A program made the translations under genes and the position numbers. The notes below the pieces were generated by a model that saw only the letters and a program-made list of their open reading frames with translations, did not search any database and was not told the origin of the DNA. 64,000 nt of DNA from Dasania marina DSM 21967 (GTDB lineage Bacteria; Pseudomonadota; Gammaproteobacteria; Pseudomonadales; Dasaniaceae), in contig NZ_KB891586.1 of the NCBI RefSeq assembly GCF_000373485.1, positions 200,734 to 264,733 of the forward strand. Reading direction: 5' to 3'. This document shows, one piece after another, positions 1-9,265 of this stretch (the first letter of the stretch is position 1; each line of letters starts with the position of its first letter).

Positions 1-532
1 AACTGGGCGAGAATAAAACATCGTCCACCTTACTAAGCAACTGATATTCGTCGATTTTAAATCTAGCCCAGTCGTAATCTTCGCGATTACAAATAACAAA
101 TTTAACCTGATCGTGACGATTGAGGCGCTGTATGTTCTGGTAATCATTGCGCCCTACCTCTTGTGAGCCCGGTGTTTTTAAATCCACCACTTTCACCACT
201 CTGTCGTCTACGCCCTCGGTGCTTATAGAGCCGCTGGTTTCCAGCGAGACTTCATAGCCCTGATCGCACAAGGCCTTGAGCAGCGGCCAACAGTTTTTTT
301 GTGCTAGGGGCTCGCCGCCCGTTACGGTGACATAGCGCGGCTTGTAGCTGGCCACCTCGGCCAAGATACGCGCTTGTGTCCACTTCTCACCACCGTGAAA
401 GGCATAGGCGGTATCACAGTAGCCACAACGCAGAGGGCAGCCGGTAAGGCGTACAAATACGGTAGCTAGGCCTGCGGTGCGGGTTTCACCCTGCAGTGAA
501 TAGAAGATTTCAGTAAGACGTAGGTCAGTCAT
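1..532 (-). CDS. queE: 7-carboxy-7-deazaguanine synthase QueE, 3' end cut by window edge
   Basis: Radical-SAM enzyme that converts 6-carboxytetrahydropterin to 7-carboxy-7-deazaguanine in queuosine/preQ0 synthesis. I translated this strand by hand from the ATG at 530-532. The protein begins MTDLRLTEIFYSLQGE, the usual QueE start, followed by the shortened cluster motif CPLRCGYC (CX3CX2C), CDTAYAFHGGEKW and TVTGGEPLAQ, which are SAM/iron-sulfur signatures. About 177 residues are visible and the frame stays open to base 1, so the C-terminus lies outside the window. It follows cpoB on the same strand, the order seen in pseudomonads. A hairpin at 650-675 may separate it from the tol-pal transcript. 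Family call is secure from the motifs. Confidence 0.93.
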   Translation of the reverse strand, partial: MTDLRLTEIFYSLQGETRTAGLATVFVRLTGCPLRCGYCDTAYAFHGGEKWTQARILAEVASYKPRYVTVTGGEPLAQKNCWPLLKALCDQGYEVSLETSGSISTEGVDDRVVKVVDLKTPGSQEVGRNDYQNIQRLNRHDQVKFVICNREDYDWARFKIDEYQLLSKVDDVLFSPS

Positions 533-649
533 GGGCTCGATTCTGTTGCTAAACACTGTGCAGCTAGCCCTATACGGCCGGACAATTAACACAGTAGAAA
601 TTTGAGGCCGTTACACGCGGCGGCTAAAAATGCGCGCATAATAACGAAC

Positions 650-675
650 AACCGCAGCTGTCGCCAGCTGCGGTT
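650..675 (-). terminator. Perfect hairpin between cpoB and queE
   Basis: An 11-bp perfect inverted repeat (AACCGCAGCTG / CAGCTGCGGTT) with a 4-base loop lies between the end of cpoB and the start of queE. On the minus strand it is followed only by a weak T-rich stretch (GTTCGTTATT), so it may be an imperfect terminator, an attenuator, or an mRNA-stabilising hairpin at the end of the tol-pal transcript. Confidence 0.55.
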
Positions 676-703
676 CAAAAAATAGTCTGCTTAGCTGCAA
701 CAA

Positions 704-1483
704 TTAGAACCTGTCGCGAAGAAAATCTCTGGCTTTATCGGCTGCCGAGTTCACACCCTTGCCGTATTGGGCCACCACCTTTTCTAACCATAGCCGTGAT
801 TTCTCTTTGTTGTCTTTCAAGAAATACACAGTACCCAGCTTATACATGGCATCCGCTTCTTTAGGATGCCTGGGGTAAAGCTCTAGCAACTGGGTGAAAG
901 ATTGCCTAGAGGCTTCTAGATCAGCGGGTTTAACCACTAGATAAAGCTCACCCAGCCAGTAATAGGCATTGGGGGCATATTTACCATCGGGGAAATCCAG
1001 CAAAAAACTATGGAATGCGGTAATCGCCTGAGTATACTGGCGCTTAGGCACCAAGCTGTAGGCAACATCGTAAGCATCCTTCTCGCCTACACCGGCGGGC
1101 TTGTCATTTAACGCCGTTACCGTTGCTGTGCTATTAGCTTGTTCAGGCGCTGCGTTGTCATTAGCAATTAGGCTACCCAAACGCTTATCGACATCGATAT
1201 AGCGCTCCGTGGACTGCTGCTTAAAACGCTCCAGCTGATGACCTTGCTCTTCCACCATGCCGCGCAGCATACGCATTTCTTCTTGCAGCAGTTGCAGCTG
1301 GTAAAACAACTCACCCTGCGATTGCGCATTGCCCATCTGTGGCTGCGCAGACGTAGCCGCAACAGGCACTGCTTGATGGCTGATAGAGGCATCGATCACT
1401 GGCACCTGCGCAAACGCAGATGACATAAACAGAAAAGCCGCGCTGCTAAGCAGCACGGCTTTGGAGGGGGCATGCTTTGGCAT
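704..1483 (-). CDS. cpoB: Tol-Pal associated periplasmic protein CpoB (YbgF)
   Basis: CpoB coordinates Tol-Pal-driven outer-membrane constriction with septal peptidoglycan synthesis (PBP1B) in enterics; the same role is inferred here. The 259-residue protein has a signal peptide ending near SSAFAQ, a coiled-coil trimerisation helix at about residues 50-95 (FYQLQLLQEEMRMLRGMVEE), a linker, and a C-terminal TPR domain from about 135 (YDVAYSLVPKRQYTQAITAF and two further TPR-like repeats). Length and architecture match the family. It is the last gene of the tol-pal cluster, 19 bp downstream of pal, as in most gammaproteobacteria. Confidence 0.93.
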   Translation of the reverse strand: MPKHAPSKAVLLSSAAFLFMSSAFAQVPVIDASISHQAVPVAATSAQPQMGNAQSQGELFYQLQLLQEEMRMLRGMVEEQGHQLERFKQQSTERYIDVDKRLGSLIANDNAAPEQANSTATVTALNDKPAGVGEKDAYDVAYSLVPKRQYTQAITAFHSFLLDFPDGKYAPNAYYWLGELYLVVKPADLEASRQSFTQLLELYPRHPKEADAMYKLGTVYFLKDNKEKSRLWLEKVVAQYGKGVNSAADKARDFLRDRF

Positions 1484-1502
1484 ACTAACCTTCCCTATAC
1501 TA

Positions 1503-2021
1503 TTACTTAAGTTCTACGCGACGGTTTTTAGCATAAGAAGCAGCATCGCTACCACTCGCTAATGGACGCTCTTCACCGTAGCTAATTACTTCTATACGGT
1601 AACGCTCAACACCGTTAACAATCAGGTAGTTAGCAATGGCGTTAGCACGACGCTCACCTAATGCCATGTTGTAATCGCGAGTACCGCGCTCATCAGCGTG
1701 ACCTTCTAGACGAAGCTTGCTGTTGCCACCTTTTAAGAAAGCAGCCTGTGCATCTAAATTAGCACGGGTATCAGCAGATAAGGTTGCTTGGTCAAACTCA
1801 AAGTAGAAAACGGTTTTTAGGTTCGCCATGGCGTCAGCTTTCGCTTTTGCTTCGGCAGCGGCTTTCGCTTTTGCAGCAGCATCAGCAGCTTGTTGTTCAG
1901 CGGCGGCTTTAGCGGCAGCAGCGGCAGCAGCAGCTTGGTCACTATCATCCGTCTGGTTAGACGCACAACCAACCATCAAAGCGCATGAGAAAAAGGCTAT
2001 CAATAATTTTTTTGTATTCAT
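1503..2021 (-). CDS. pal: Peptidoglycan-associated lipoprotein Pal
   Basis: Outer-membrane lipoprotein that binds peptidoglycan and TolB/TolA. The 172-residue protein has a lipobox LMVGC giving Cys19 as the lipidated residue, an alanine/lysine-rich tether (about 28-65) that is longer and more repetitive than in E. coli, and a C-terminal OmpA-like domain (about 70-172) with the peptidoglycan-binding signature GHADERGTRDYNMALGERRA. There is a 217-bp gap upstream to tolB, so pal may also have its own promoter, though I cannot point to a convincing one. Confidence 0.96.
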   Translation of the reverse strand: MNTKKLLIAFFSCALMVGCASNQTDDSDQAAAAAAAAKAAAEQQAADAAAKAKAAAEAKAKADAMANLKTVFYFEFDQATLSADTRANLDAQAAFLKGGNSKLRLEGHADERGTRDYNMALGERRANAIANYLIVNGVERYRIEVISYGEERPLASGSDAASYAKNRRVELK

Positions 2022-2238
2022 TTTTCATCCTAGGTCGTGAGCAGTTATTAAATTTCTTGAGGTTTAGACAGTAACAAACCTTGTACAGCTAAGAGCCAAC
2101 TGCCATAAATCCTTTATCGCAGGCTATACTGCCAGCCCCCTACAGATTACGCAACGTCAGCATGCATAGTTTATCGGTTAATATGTCGCTGAGCTATAAA
2201 AATAGCTGTAGTTTTGCGAGCTAACAAGCATTTTTAAC

Positions 2239-3534
2239 TTATTCTGTTAAAAAGGGTGACCATGCTGGCTCTCTGACATCGCCAAAGCGTGAAGGCAAGT
2301 GGAACTTAACACCACCATCCACAGACACCGCTGATAATATACCTTTGCCGCGATGCTGTGTCGCATACAACAACATGGTGCCGTTAGGGGCAATACTGGG
2401 CGATTCGTCCAAAGCAGTCTCTGTTAGAATCTCTATATCACCACGTTCAATATCCATCAGCGCTATATGAAAATCCCCCTCGCCTTGATGCACCATAATA
2501 ATGCCCCTACCGTCGGGTAGCACTCTGGCACGGGCGTTGTATTGCCCTTCAAAAGTCAGCCGCTCTTCATAACCACTAGCCAGAGTCACCTGATAAATTT
2601 GTGGCTTGCCTCCGCGATCAGAGGTATATAGCAAAGACCTACCATCGGGCAGCCAAGAGGGTTCAGTATCAATCGCATAGTGACGAGTAACCCGGGTTAA
2701 TTGGCGACTAGCTATATCCATTACATAAATATCAGGGCTGCCATCTTTGGACAACACCATGGCCAGCTGACTACCATCGGGCGACCAGCTGGGGGAGCCG
2801 TTAATACCGGTAAAATTAGTCAGCTGGGTACGCTGTTTAGTGTCAAAGTCGTAGATATAAATTGCTGAGCGCGATGTTTCAAACGAGACATAAGCAATAC
2901 GGCGGCCATCGGGCGCCCAAGTGGGGGTTAGCAGCGGTTGATCTTGCTCTACCAATACTTGTTCCCGCGCACCATCTATATCGGATAGTAACAACCTATA
3001 GGTAAACTCATCGGCGCTGCGCCGCTCGGAAGAGACATAAAGCAGCTTGGTGCTGAACGCCCCGCGTATACCCGTTAACTGCTGATAGACCTTATCGCTA
3101 ATATGGTGCGCCAAACTCCGCAAGGCAGTTTTGGCCACGGTTTTTGACATCGTTAAAATGGACTTTTGGCCATAGACATCAAACAGCTCTATCTCCGCAC
3201 GCACTAGCCCCAACTCCTCGCTAAGACGGCCCACCACGATATAATCGCTATTGGCCCGTCGCCAGTCGCTAAAATGCACTTCGCTAGCGCTATGGGGATG
3301 ATCCAACATATCGCTGCGCGGCATAGGCGCAAACTGGCCACTGCGGTGTAAATCCGACTCAACAATAGTGGCCACATCCTCCGCTAAAGCACTGGCTCCC
3401 TGCCAACTAAACGGCACTACTGCTATAGGCGTAGGATTGTCGCGCCCCTGAGTAATTTCTATGGTTAACTCTGCTTGCACAGTTGCGCTAAGCGTTAATA
3501 GAACTGTTATTGCTAATAAAAATACACGCTTCAC
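2239..3534 (-). CDS. tolB: Tol-Pal translocation protein TolB
   Basis: Periplasmic beta-propeller that shuttles between Pal and the inner-membrane TolA. The 431-residue protein has a cleavable signal peptide ending near SATVQA, an N-terminal domain (about 22-160) and a six-bladed propeller made of repeated SPDG/APDG-type WD40-like units (WAPDGRRIAYVSF, WSPDGSQLAMVLS, WLPDGRSLLYTSD). The start codon is GTG and overlaps the tolA stop (GTGA), indicating translational coupling. Length matches the family. Confidence 0.97.
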   Translation of the reverse strand: MKRVFLLAITVLLTLSATVQAELTIEITQGRDNPTPIAVVPFSWQGASALAEDVATIVESDLHRSGQFAPMPRSDMLDHPHSASEVHFSDWRRANSDYIVVGRLSEELGLVRAEIELFDVYGQKSILTMSKTVAKTALRSLAHHISDKVYQQLTGIRGAFSTKLLYVSSERRSADEFTYRLLLSDIDGAREQVLVEQDQPLLTPTWAPDGRRIAYVSFETSRSAIYIYDFDTKQRTQLTNFTGINGSPSWSPDGSQLAMVLSKDGSPDIYVMDIASRQLTRVTRHYAIDTEPSWLPDGRSLLYTSDRGGKPQIYQVTLASGYEERLTFEGQYNARARVLPDGRGIIMVHQGEGDFHIALMDIERGDIEILTETALDESPSIAPNGTMLLYATQHRGKGILSAVSVDGGVKFHLPSRFGDVREPAWSPFLTE

Positions 3535-4250
3535 CGGCGTAAATCCTCTGGGTTAAATATCATACGAAAGCGACGGAATGTGTCTTGGAATACTCTGGGG
3601 GGCAATTGCTGCAATTCGGGAAATTGTTTGGCCCGTTTTACCGCAGCGACTGCCGAACGGTCGAAGGCCGCGTTGCCGCTGCCTTTAACCACACTGACAT
3701 TAATCACTTCGCCAGTGGGCACTAAGTCTAAAACCAACTCTACCTTCATGCCATTACGAGCACTGGCGGGACGACTCCAGTTGCGCTCTATGGCCTGAGT
3801 AATCAAGGCGATATGACTATTGGCCAGCTCAGCATCACTGAGCTCTTGTTGATTTTCTCGCGCATCACTAATGGCATCGGTGATGTCGGCCACCACATTC
3901 TGTAAAAGCTTGTCTTTTTCGGCCTGCAAGCGACGCTGCTCAGCTAACTGCTGTTGCTCTTGGGCTAGCTTGTTGGGATCTACGATGTCTTTGTTCAGCA
4001 CCTTGGGCGGCTCTTTCGGTTGCGCCTCTATAATAGGTTTGATCGCTTTTTTAGGCGGCGGCGCCTGTTTTACCTTGGGCTTAGGTTTGGCCTTGGGTTT
4101 TTCCAAGGTTACCAGTTTAGCCTCAACATATTTTGGGGTTTGTCGCTTGATAATGGTGCGCTCACCCGACCAATCTATTAATAGCGCGGCCACGATGAAA
4201 CCGTGCATTAGCAGGGTTATGATTATGGGCAGGGTCAATGATTTCAACAT
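3531..4250 (-). CDS. tolA: Cell envelope integrity protein TolA
   Basis: Inner-membrane protein spanning the periplasm and linking TolQR to TolB-Pal. The sequence shows one N-terminal transmembrane helix (about 7-25, ending in LIDW), a short proline/lysine-rich segment (KPKAKPKPKVKQAPPPKKAI), a helical glutamine/glutamate-rich region and a C-terminal TonB/TolA-type domain (about 150-239). At 239 residues it is much shorter than E. coli TolA (421) because the long helical domain II is reduced. It lies 6 bp downstream of tolR and overlaps tolB. Confidence 0.94.
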   Translation of the reverse strand: MLKSLTLPIIITLLMHGFIVAALLIDWSGERTIIKRQTPKYVEAKLVTLEKPKAKPKPKVKQAPPPKKAIKPIIEAQPKEPPKVLNKDIVDPNKLAQEQQQLAEQRRLQAEKDKLLQNVVADITDAISDARENQQELSDAELANSHIALITQAIERNWSRPASARNGMKVELVLDLVPTGEVINVSVVKGSGNAAFDRSAVAAVKRAKQFPELQQLPPRVFQDTFRRFRMIFNPEDLRR

Positions 4251-4256
4251 GACAGG

Positions 4257-4676
4257 CTATGGACTCTCTGTCACTAGGCCTACCGACGGCGCGCCTGCCG
4301 CCTGCAATACCGTCATTAGCGTTACCACATCACCATAGGGTACAGCTTGGTCCCCCCACACCAACACCACGGTAGCGGGCTTGCGGCGCAAAATTTTGCT
4401 GACCTTATCCTGTATCACCCCTAGCGAAGCTGACTTTTCCTGATCACCACCCAAATTGATGTAATAGCTGCCATCGGCTTTTACCGACACAATAAGCGGC
4501 TCGTTATCTTGTTTACCCACTGGCAGCGCAGCCGCTTTCGGTAGCTCGACTTTAACCCCCTGCATCAACATGGGCGCGGTCACCATAAAGATAATCAGCA
4601 GCACCAACATCACGTCAATATAGGGCACTACATTGATCTCAGACATGGGCTTGCGGCGTTTATGTCGTCTAGACAT
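4257..4676 (-). CDS. tolR: Tol-Pal proton-channel subunit TolR
   Basis: ExbD/TolR-family subunit that with TolQ uses the proton motive force to energise TolA. The 139-residue protein has a basic cytoplasmic start (MSRRHKRRKPMSEINVVPYI), one transmembrane helix bearing the conserved Asp (VVPYIDVMLVLLIIFMV) and a periplasmic domain. It starts 5 bp after the tolQ stop and ends 6 bp before tolA. Length is typical. Confidence 0.96.
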   Translation of the reverse strand: MSRRHKRRKPMSEINVVPYIDVMLVLLIIFMVTAPMLMQGVKVELPKAAALPVGKQDNEPLIVSVKADGSYYINLGGDQEKSASLGVIQDKVSKILRRKPATVVLVWGDQAVPYGDVVTLMTVLQAAGAPSVGLVTESP

Positions 4677-4681
4677 GGAGG

Positions 4682-5380
4682 TTACCTTTTGGCCGCAGAG
4701 CTGTGAATTTGACGATGTAATATGCTAAAAAATTCGTCGGAAAAGGTTTCGTATTTATTCATTAGCGCATCGAAGCGGGCAGAAAAACGGTTATAACCGA
4801 CCACTGCTGGTATGGCGGCAAATAGGCCCATGGCGGTAGCTACTAAGGCCTCAGATATACCCGGCGCTACCGTAGCCAGCGTGGCCTGATGCATCATCGC
4901 CAAGCCTTGGAAGGCACCCATAATACCCCATACCGTGCCAAACAAACCGACATAGGGGCTGGTGGAACCTACAGTGGCAAGAAAGGCCAAGTGCTTTTCC
5001 ATTTGCTCTTCTTCTCGGGATAGCGCTACTCGCATAGCGCGTTGCGCGCCTTCCATAAGCGCCTCTGACTCTATGCTGCCCTGCTGACGCAGGCGGGTGA
5101 ACTCTTTAAAACCGGCACGAAAGATATTTTCCATGCCCACGGTTGCATTGCCCTCTTCGGCGCTGGCCGAGCCTTTGCGAAACAACTGACTCAAATCGAT
5201 ACCCGACCAAAATTGCTGCTCAAATACCCGCATAGCCTTATCGGTGGCACGAAAATAAAACATGCGCTGCACTATCATAAACCAGGAAATTACCGAGGCT
5301 ATAAATAGAATCAGCATCACCAGCTGCACGGTAATGCTGGCGTTAAGAATTAAATCGATGACAGAGAGTTCTTCAGCCAC
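4682..5380 (-). CDS. tolQ: Tol-Pal proton-channel subunit TolQ
   Basis: MotA/TolQ/ExbB-family subunit of the Tol motor. The 232-residue protein has three predicted transmembrane helices (about 16-38, 137-160 and 170-195) and the family signature GLFGTVWGIMGAFQGLA in the second. It is the first gene of the tol-pal run. The 156 bp separating it from ybgC leaves room for a promoter. Confidence 0.96.
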   Translation of the reverse strand: MAEELSVIDLILNASITVQLVMLILFIASVISWFMIVQRMFYFRATDKAMRVFEQQFWSGIDLSQLFRKGSASAEEGNATVGMENIFRAGFKEFTRLRQQGSIESEALMEGAQRAMRVALSREEEQMEKHLAFLATVGSTSPYVGLFGTVWGIMGAFQGLAMMHQATLATVAPGISEALVATAMGLFAAIPAVVGYNRFSARFDALMNKYETFSDEFFSILHRQIHSSAAKR

Positions 5381-5536
5381 GGTCGCTCCATTTATTGTTA
5401 GCGTTGATGGGGTTGTGGCGGCTAGTTTAACCGCACTGAGGATAACTTATAAGCCCGACAGCGTCGCATTTATGGTTTTAATTTGTCAGCCTTTTCATCG
5501 CTATAAAGCTATCACTAAAAGGTTATCGATATAAAG

Positions 5537-5935
5537 TTATAGTTGCAAAGCCTCGCGCATAGCCTTGGGGATGCGCTTGGGTTTCATACCCTGCTGACTT
5601 ACGCAGACGATTTTGACTGCGCCGCGACAGAGCAGTTCACTGCCTCGATAAATTAATTGCTCTAGGGTGAGCTGGCAGGCGCCAGCGGCTACCACGGTGG
5701 CAGTGACCGTTAACTCATCATCCAGTGCCGCGGGCCTAAGATACTCACTGTTAACACTTTGCACCACAAACATTAGCTCAGCATTAAAAATATAGTTTTT
5801 GCCAAAACCTAGGCTGCGCAAATACTCGGTGCGAGCGCGCTCCATAAACTTAAGGTAATTGACGTAGTAGACTATGCCGCCCGCATCGGTATCTTCTATA
5901 TAAACGCGTAGGGGCCAGGAGAAGTTGTTATTCAT
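5537..5935 (-). CDS. ybgC: Tol-Pal associated acyl-CoA thioesterase YbgC
   Basis: Hot-dog-fold thioesterase acting on short-chain or ACP-linked acyl thioesters; its gene is conserved next to tolQ. The 132-residue protein has the family active-site sequence EDTDAGGIVYYVNYLKFMER with the catalytic Asp near residue 16. It lies upstream of tolQ on the same strand. Length is typical for the YbgC/FadM-like family. Confidence 0.94.
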   Translation of the reverse strand: MNNNFSWPLRVYIEDTDAGGIVYYVNYLKFMERARTEYLRSLGFGKNYIFNAELMFVVQSVNSEYLRPAALDDELTVTATVVAAGACQLTLEQLIYRGSELLCRGAVKIVCVSQQGMKPKRIPKAMREALQL

Positions 5936-6045
5936 AGGGGTAAAAACGCCTGCTGGTTTCAGTAAGCTGCTTCATTAATTAAGGTCAGCGTTATTAGTTA
6001 TCAGTAACAGTTTTTGAGATTAACTTTCGGGAGCAGCCTTCTGGA

Positions 6046-7053
6046 TCAACCTTCTGGATAATCATAGCCAAAATGACTATAAACTTTGCGGGTAGCCATA
6101 CGGCCGCGATTACTGCGCACTAAATAGCCCTGCTGGATTAAATAGGGCTCTATTACATCCTCTATAGTGCCACGCTCTTCGCTAATTACAGCGGCGAGGT
6201 TATCTAGGCCTACAGGCCCACCCTCAAATTTTTCTATCAACGCCAAGAGTAGGCGTCGATCTAGCTGATCCAAGCCCTGCTCATCGACATTGAGCATATT
6301 CAGCGCCCTGTCGGCCATGGCCTCATCTACCTCACCACTGCCCTTAACTTCGGCATAATCACGCACCCGACGCAATAAGCGATTGGCGATACGGGGCGTG
6401 CCGCGCGAGCGCTTAGCCACCTCAAGAGCACCCGCCTCACTCATGGTTACCCCTAAATGCTGGGCCGAACGTTGCACAATATGGGTGAGGTCTTTGACGG
6501 AATAAAACTCTAGGCGCTGCACTATGCCAAAACGATCACGCAGCGGTGAGGTTAACAGGCCGGCGCGGGTGGTAGCGCCCACCAAGGTAAAAGGCGGCAA
6601 CTCTAGCTTGATAGAGCGCGCTGCAGGGCCCTCACCTATCATAATATCCAGCTGGTAATCTTCCATAGCTGGGTATAACACTTCTTCTATATGCGGGCTG
6701 AGCCTGTGTATCTCATCTATAAACAACACATCGCCAGGCTCTAGGTTGGTCATTAATGCCGCTAAATCACCGGCTTTTTCTAATACCGGGCCAGAAGTGG
6801 TTTTTAAGGACACGCCCATTTCATTGGCTAAGATATGGGCCAGAGTGGTTTTGCCTAAACCCGGCGGGCCAAATATCAAGGTGTGATCCAAGGGTTCTTT
6901 ACGCATAGTGGCGGCCCGCACAAAGATTTCCATTTGCTCGCGCACCACCGGCTGACCACAGTAATCGGCCAGTGTTTTAGGGCGTATCGCCCTATCGATA
7001 ATTTCTTCGTTAGGTTCTTCGGTGGCGGCTATTAGCCTGTCGATTTCTATCAT
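6046..7053 (-). CDS. ruvB: Holliday junction branch-migration helicase RuvB
   Basis: AAA+ ATPase motor that drives Holliday-junction branch migration with RuvA. The 335-residue protein has Walker [12 protein letters not shown], Walker [13 protein letters not shown], sensor motif GATTRAGLL and the C-terminal winged-helix domain with GRMATRKVY. It is the last gene of a ruvC-ruvA-ruvB run on the minus strand and is likely under the SOS box upstream of ruvC. Confidence 0.98.
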   Translation of the reverse strand: MIEIDRLIAATEEPNEEIIDRAIRPKTLADYCGQPVVREQMEIFVRAATMRKEPLDHTLIFGPPGLGKTTLAHILANEMGVSLKTTSGPVLEKAGDLAALMTNLEPGDVLFIDEIHRLSPHIEEVLYPAMEDYQLDIMIGEGPAARSIKLELPPFTLVGATTRAGLLTSPLRDRFGIVQRLEFYSVKDLTHIVQRSAQHLGVTMSEAGALEVAKRSRGTPRIANRLLRRVRDYAEVKGSGEVDEAMADRALNMLNVDEQGLDQLDRRLLLALIEKFEGGPVGLDNLAAVISEERGTIEDVIEPYLIQQGYLVRSNRGRMATRKVYSHFGYDYPEG

Positions 7054-7111
7054 AAGGACTTATTCATAATTACTTATATAGTTACTTATATAGCGGCTTA
7101 TTAAGAGCGGC

Positions 7112-7717
7112 TTATTTTTTTACCATATTCTTTAAGGCCGCACGTATTAGGCTTTCACTGCTTTGCGCCTCACCATCGTTAACGGCGGATATGGCCTTGC
7201 TAGCTTCTTGCGGTTTATAACCCAGTGAGATTAACGCACTCTCGGCTTCGCTGACAAAATCTGGCCCGGCTGCGGCCGCCATTAACGGCAAACCACTAGC
7301 GCTGGCAATATGCCAATCTTTAAGGCGGTCGCGCATTTCTACCAACAGGCGCTCGGCGGTTTTTTTGCCCACCCCCGGCAGCCTTACCAAGGACGCGATG
7401 TCATTATCGTGCACACAGCGTACAAAGTCGTCGGTTTCCATGCCCGATAATAAGGTAAGCGCCAGCTTGGGGCCAACACCACTGACTTTAATCAGGGTTT
7501 TAAACAGCGCTCGCTCGCGCAGCTCGACAAAGCCATACAATAGCTGCGCATCTTCACGCACCACCATATGTATATGTAAGGTCACCGCCTGACCTATAGC
7601 AGGTAATTGATAAATAGTGCTCATGGGGGCCTGTATCTCATAGCCTAGCCCCTGCACATCCACTAATAACAGCGGCGCTTGTTTCTCTAATAAGATTCCG
7701 TGTATACGGCCTATCAT
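7112..7717 (-). CDS. ruvA: Holliday junction binding protein RuvA
   Basis: Tetrameric junction-binding subunit of the RuvAB complex. I place the start at the ATG at 7715-7717 ([15 protein letters not shown]), the canonical RuvA N-terminus; a longer frame beginning at 7747 would overlap ruvC and add ten unrelated residues. The resulting 201-residue protein has the OB-fold domain I, the helix-hairpin-helix repeats ([24 protein letters not shown]) and the flexible C-terminal domain III that contacts RuvB ([16 protein letters not shown]). It lies 13 bp after ruvC. Confidence 0.97.
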   Translation of the reverse strand: MIGRIHGILLEKQAPLLLVDVQGLGYEIQAPMSTIYQLPAIGQAVTLHIHMVVREDAQLLYGFVELRERALFKTLIKVSGVGPKLALTLLSGMETDDFVRCVHDNDIASLVRLPGVGKKTAERLLVEMRDRLKDWHIASASGLPLMAAAAGPDFVSEAESALISLGYKPQEASKAISAVNDGEAQSSESLIRAALKNMVKK

Positions 7718-7730
7718 GCAACTACTCTCA

Positions 7731-8249
7731 CTATCGTATACGGCCACGGCGCATGCGAGTGGCGCCAGCCATATTAATTAAACTCGCTTGGGTGTGGGCA
7801 TGGCAGATAGCCGCAGCTAAAGCATCGGCGGCATCTTCTTGGGGTAGCCCTGGCAACTTGAGTAACATCTTTACCATATGCTGCACCTGTTCTTTTTTTG
7901 CCGCACCGGTGCCGACTACCGCCTGCTTAATTTGCAGGGCTGAATACTCACTAGCCTCTAGGCCCGCCGTCATGCAGGCCACTATGGCGGCACCCCGCGC
8001 CTGCCCTAGTTTAAGGGCAGCACCGGCATTTTTCGCCATAAACACCTGCTCTATCGCCGCTTGCTGCGGGCAATAGGTTACGATTAATTCGTTAATACTT
8101 TCAAAAATAACTTTTAAACGCTCGGGCAGCTCGGTATCGGGCAGGCGTATTACGCCACTGGTGATGTAATCATGTTGATTACCCACCACATTAATAATGC
8201 CAAAACCGGTTTTTCGTGAACCGGGGTCTATACCAAGTATGATTGCCAT
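7731..8249 (-). CDS. ruvC: Holliday junction resolvase RuvC
   Basis: Endonuclease that resolves four-way junctions, using the RNase H-like fold. The 172-residue protein starts [19 protein letters not shown], with the first catalytic Asp in GIDPGS; further acidic residues lie in AIEQVFM and near the C-terminus in [12 protein letters not shown], matching the four-carboxylate active site. It is the first gene of ruvCAB here, 56 bp downstream of a LexA-type box. Confidence 0.98.
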   Translation of the reverse strand: MAIILGIDPGSRKTGFGIINVVGNQHDYITSGVIRLPDTELPERLKVIFESINELIVTYCPQQAAIEQVFMAKNAGAALKLGQARGAAIVACMTAGLEASEYSALQIKQAVVGTGAAKKEQVQHMVKMLLKLPGLPQEDAADALAAAICHAHTQASLINMAGATRMRRGRIR

Positions 8250-8304
8250 AAGCCTTTAGCTATTGTTATTAGCCCCTGATTTTGCTGGCTAGCTTAGCGA
8301 ACAT

Positions 8305-8320
8305 CTGTATGGATTAACAG
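8305..8320 (-). promoter_or_regulatory. Candidate LexA (SOS) box upstream of ruvC
   Basis: The sequence CTGTATGGATTAACAG fits CTGT-N8-ACAG, the gammaproteobacterial LexA operator, with 3' flank TA as in the extended consensus. It lies 55 bp upstream of the ruvC start. Binding by LexA is inferred; SOS control of ruvAB is established in E. coli. Confidence 0.7.
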
Positions 8321-8457
8321 TACTTACTTGTTTTTATTGTCACTACAACCCGTCGCATAAGTTGCCCTTTATCGGAAGCAGACGCTATGCTTCAATTTAC
8401 TAGGGCTATGAAAGATAGTCCCGACTACCTTATTTACCGAGAACCTTACAGCCAACT

Positions 8458-9264
8458 ATGAAATTATTTCTATTCAGCTTTAGCCTGTTTCTTGTCACCC
8501 TGCAGCAATGCTTGGCCGAACAGTCGCAAACTATCACCCTCTATGCCTATCACAATGCACCGCCCTTTGTAATCAATGCCGCCGCCGATAAAGGCCTGAA
8601 TTATGATTTTTTAAAAGCGCTGCAAAGCCATGCGCCCAGTAATATACACTTTCAGTATCAATATATAGAGCGGCCCCAGCTAAACCAACGTTTGATCGCC
8701 GGCCTACCCACTATTGCACTATGGGCCAACCCCGTTTGGTTTAACGATAGCGAACAGAAAAAGTACCTGTGGTCTCGCCCCTTATTTAGCGATAAAGACG
8801 TAGTAGTCGCAAAAAAACAAAGTATCCTGCAATATTACAGCCCCAGCGATCTTAGCGGTTTAACAATAGGCGTTCGCAAAGGCTATTACTACGCAGGGGT
8901 TAGTGAATTAATGTCCAGCGAGGAGATAATCCGTAAGGATGCCGCTAGCGATAAGGGTAATATTGAACAGCTGATGCGCGGCGATGTTGATGCCATTATC
9001 ATTTCAAAATCTAGTTTTTTTTATTATGCCAAATTGCTTAAGGTCATTAGCGCCACCGCCATAGTAGGCCAGCCCCATAGTAGCTATAAAAGACATCTGC
9101 TCATTAGCCACCACTATCAAGCACAGGAGCAGGCTATTAACGACGCATTGCTAAAGCTATCAAAAGATGAAAACTGGCGTTTTCGCCTAACCATTTATGG
9201 CCTGCAAGAATTATGGGGCTCTGGGGCACCAGCGCTAAGCCTGCCGCCCTCATTAACGCCCTAG
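8458..9264 (+). CDS. Periplasmic solute-binding protein-like (family 3) exported protein
   Basis: A 268-residue protein with a signal peptide (MKLFLFSFSLFLVTLQQCLAEQ) and the layout of family 3 extracellular solute-binding proteins: YAYHNAPPFVI near the N-terminus, a DLSGLTIGVRKGYYYAG stretch at the lobe crossover and a GNIEQLMRGDVDAIIISKS motif resembling ligand-binding proteins of amino-acid uptake. No ABC permease or ATPase genes are adjacent, so it may be a stand-alone sensor-like or orphan binding protein. It is transcribed opposite to its neighbours and sits between ruvC and yebC, which are often adjacent in relatives. The ligand cannot be told. Confidence 0.75.
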   Translation: MKLFLFSFSLFLVTLQQCLAEQSQTITLYAYHNAPPFVINAAADKGLNYDFLKALQSHAPSNIHFQYQYIERPQLNQRLIAGLPTIALWANPVWFNDSEQKKYLWSRPLFSDKDVVVAKKQSILQYYSPSDLSGLTIGVRKGYYYAGVSELMSSEEIIRKDAASDKGNIEQLMRGDVDAIIISKSSFFYYAKLLKVISATAIVGQPHSSYKRHLLISHHYQAQEQAINDALLKLSKDENWRFRLTIYGLQELWGSGAPALSLPPSLTP

Positions 9265-9265
9265 T

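Noticed and set aside
1828-2040. Plus-strand Ala-rich frame over pal
   Set aside because: It is the antisense image of the Ala/Lys tether of Pal.
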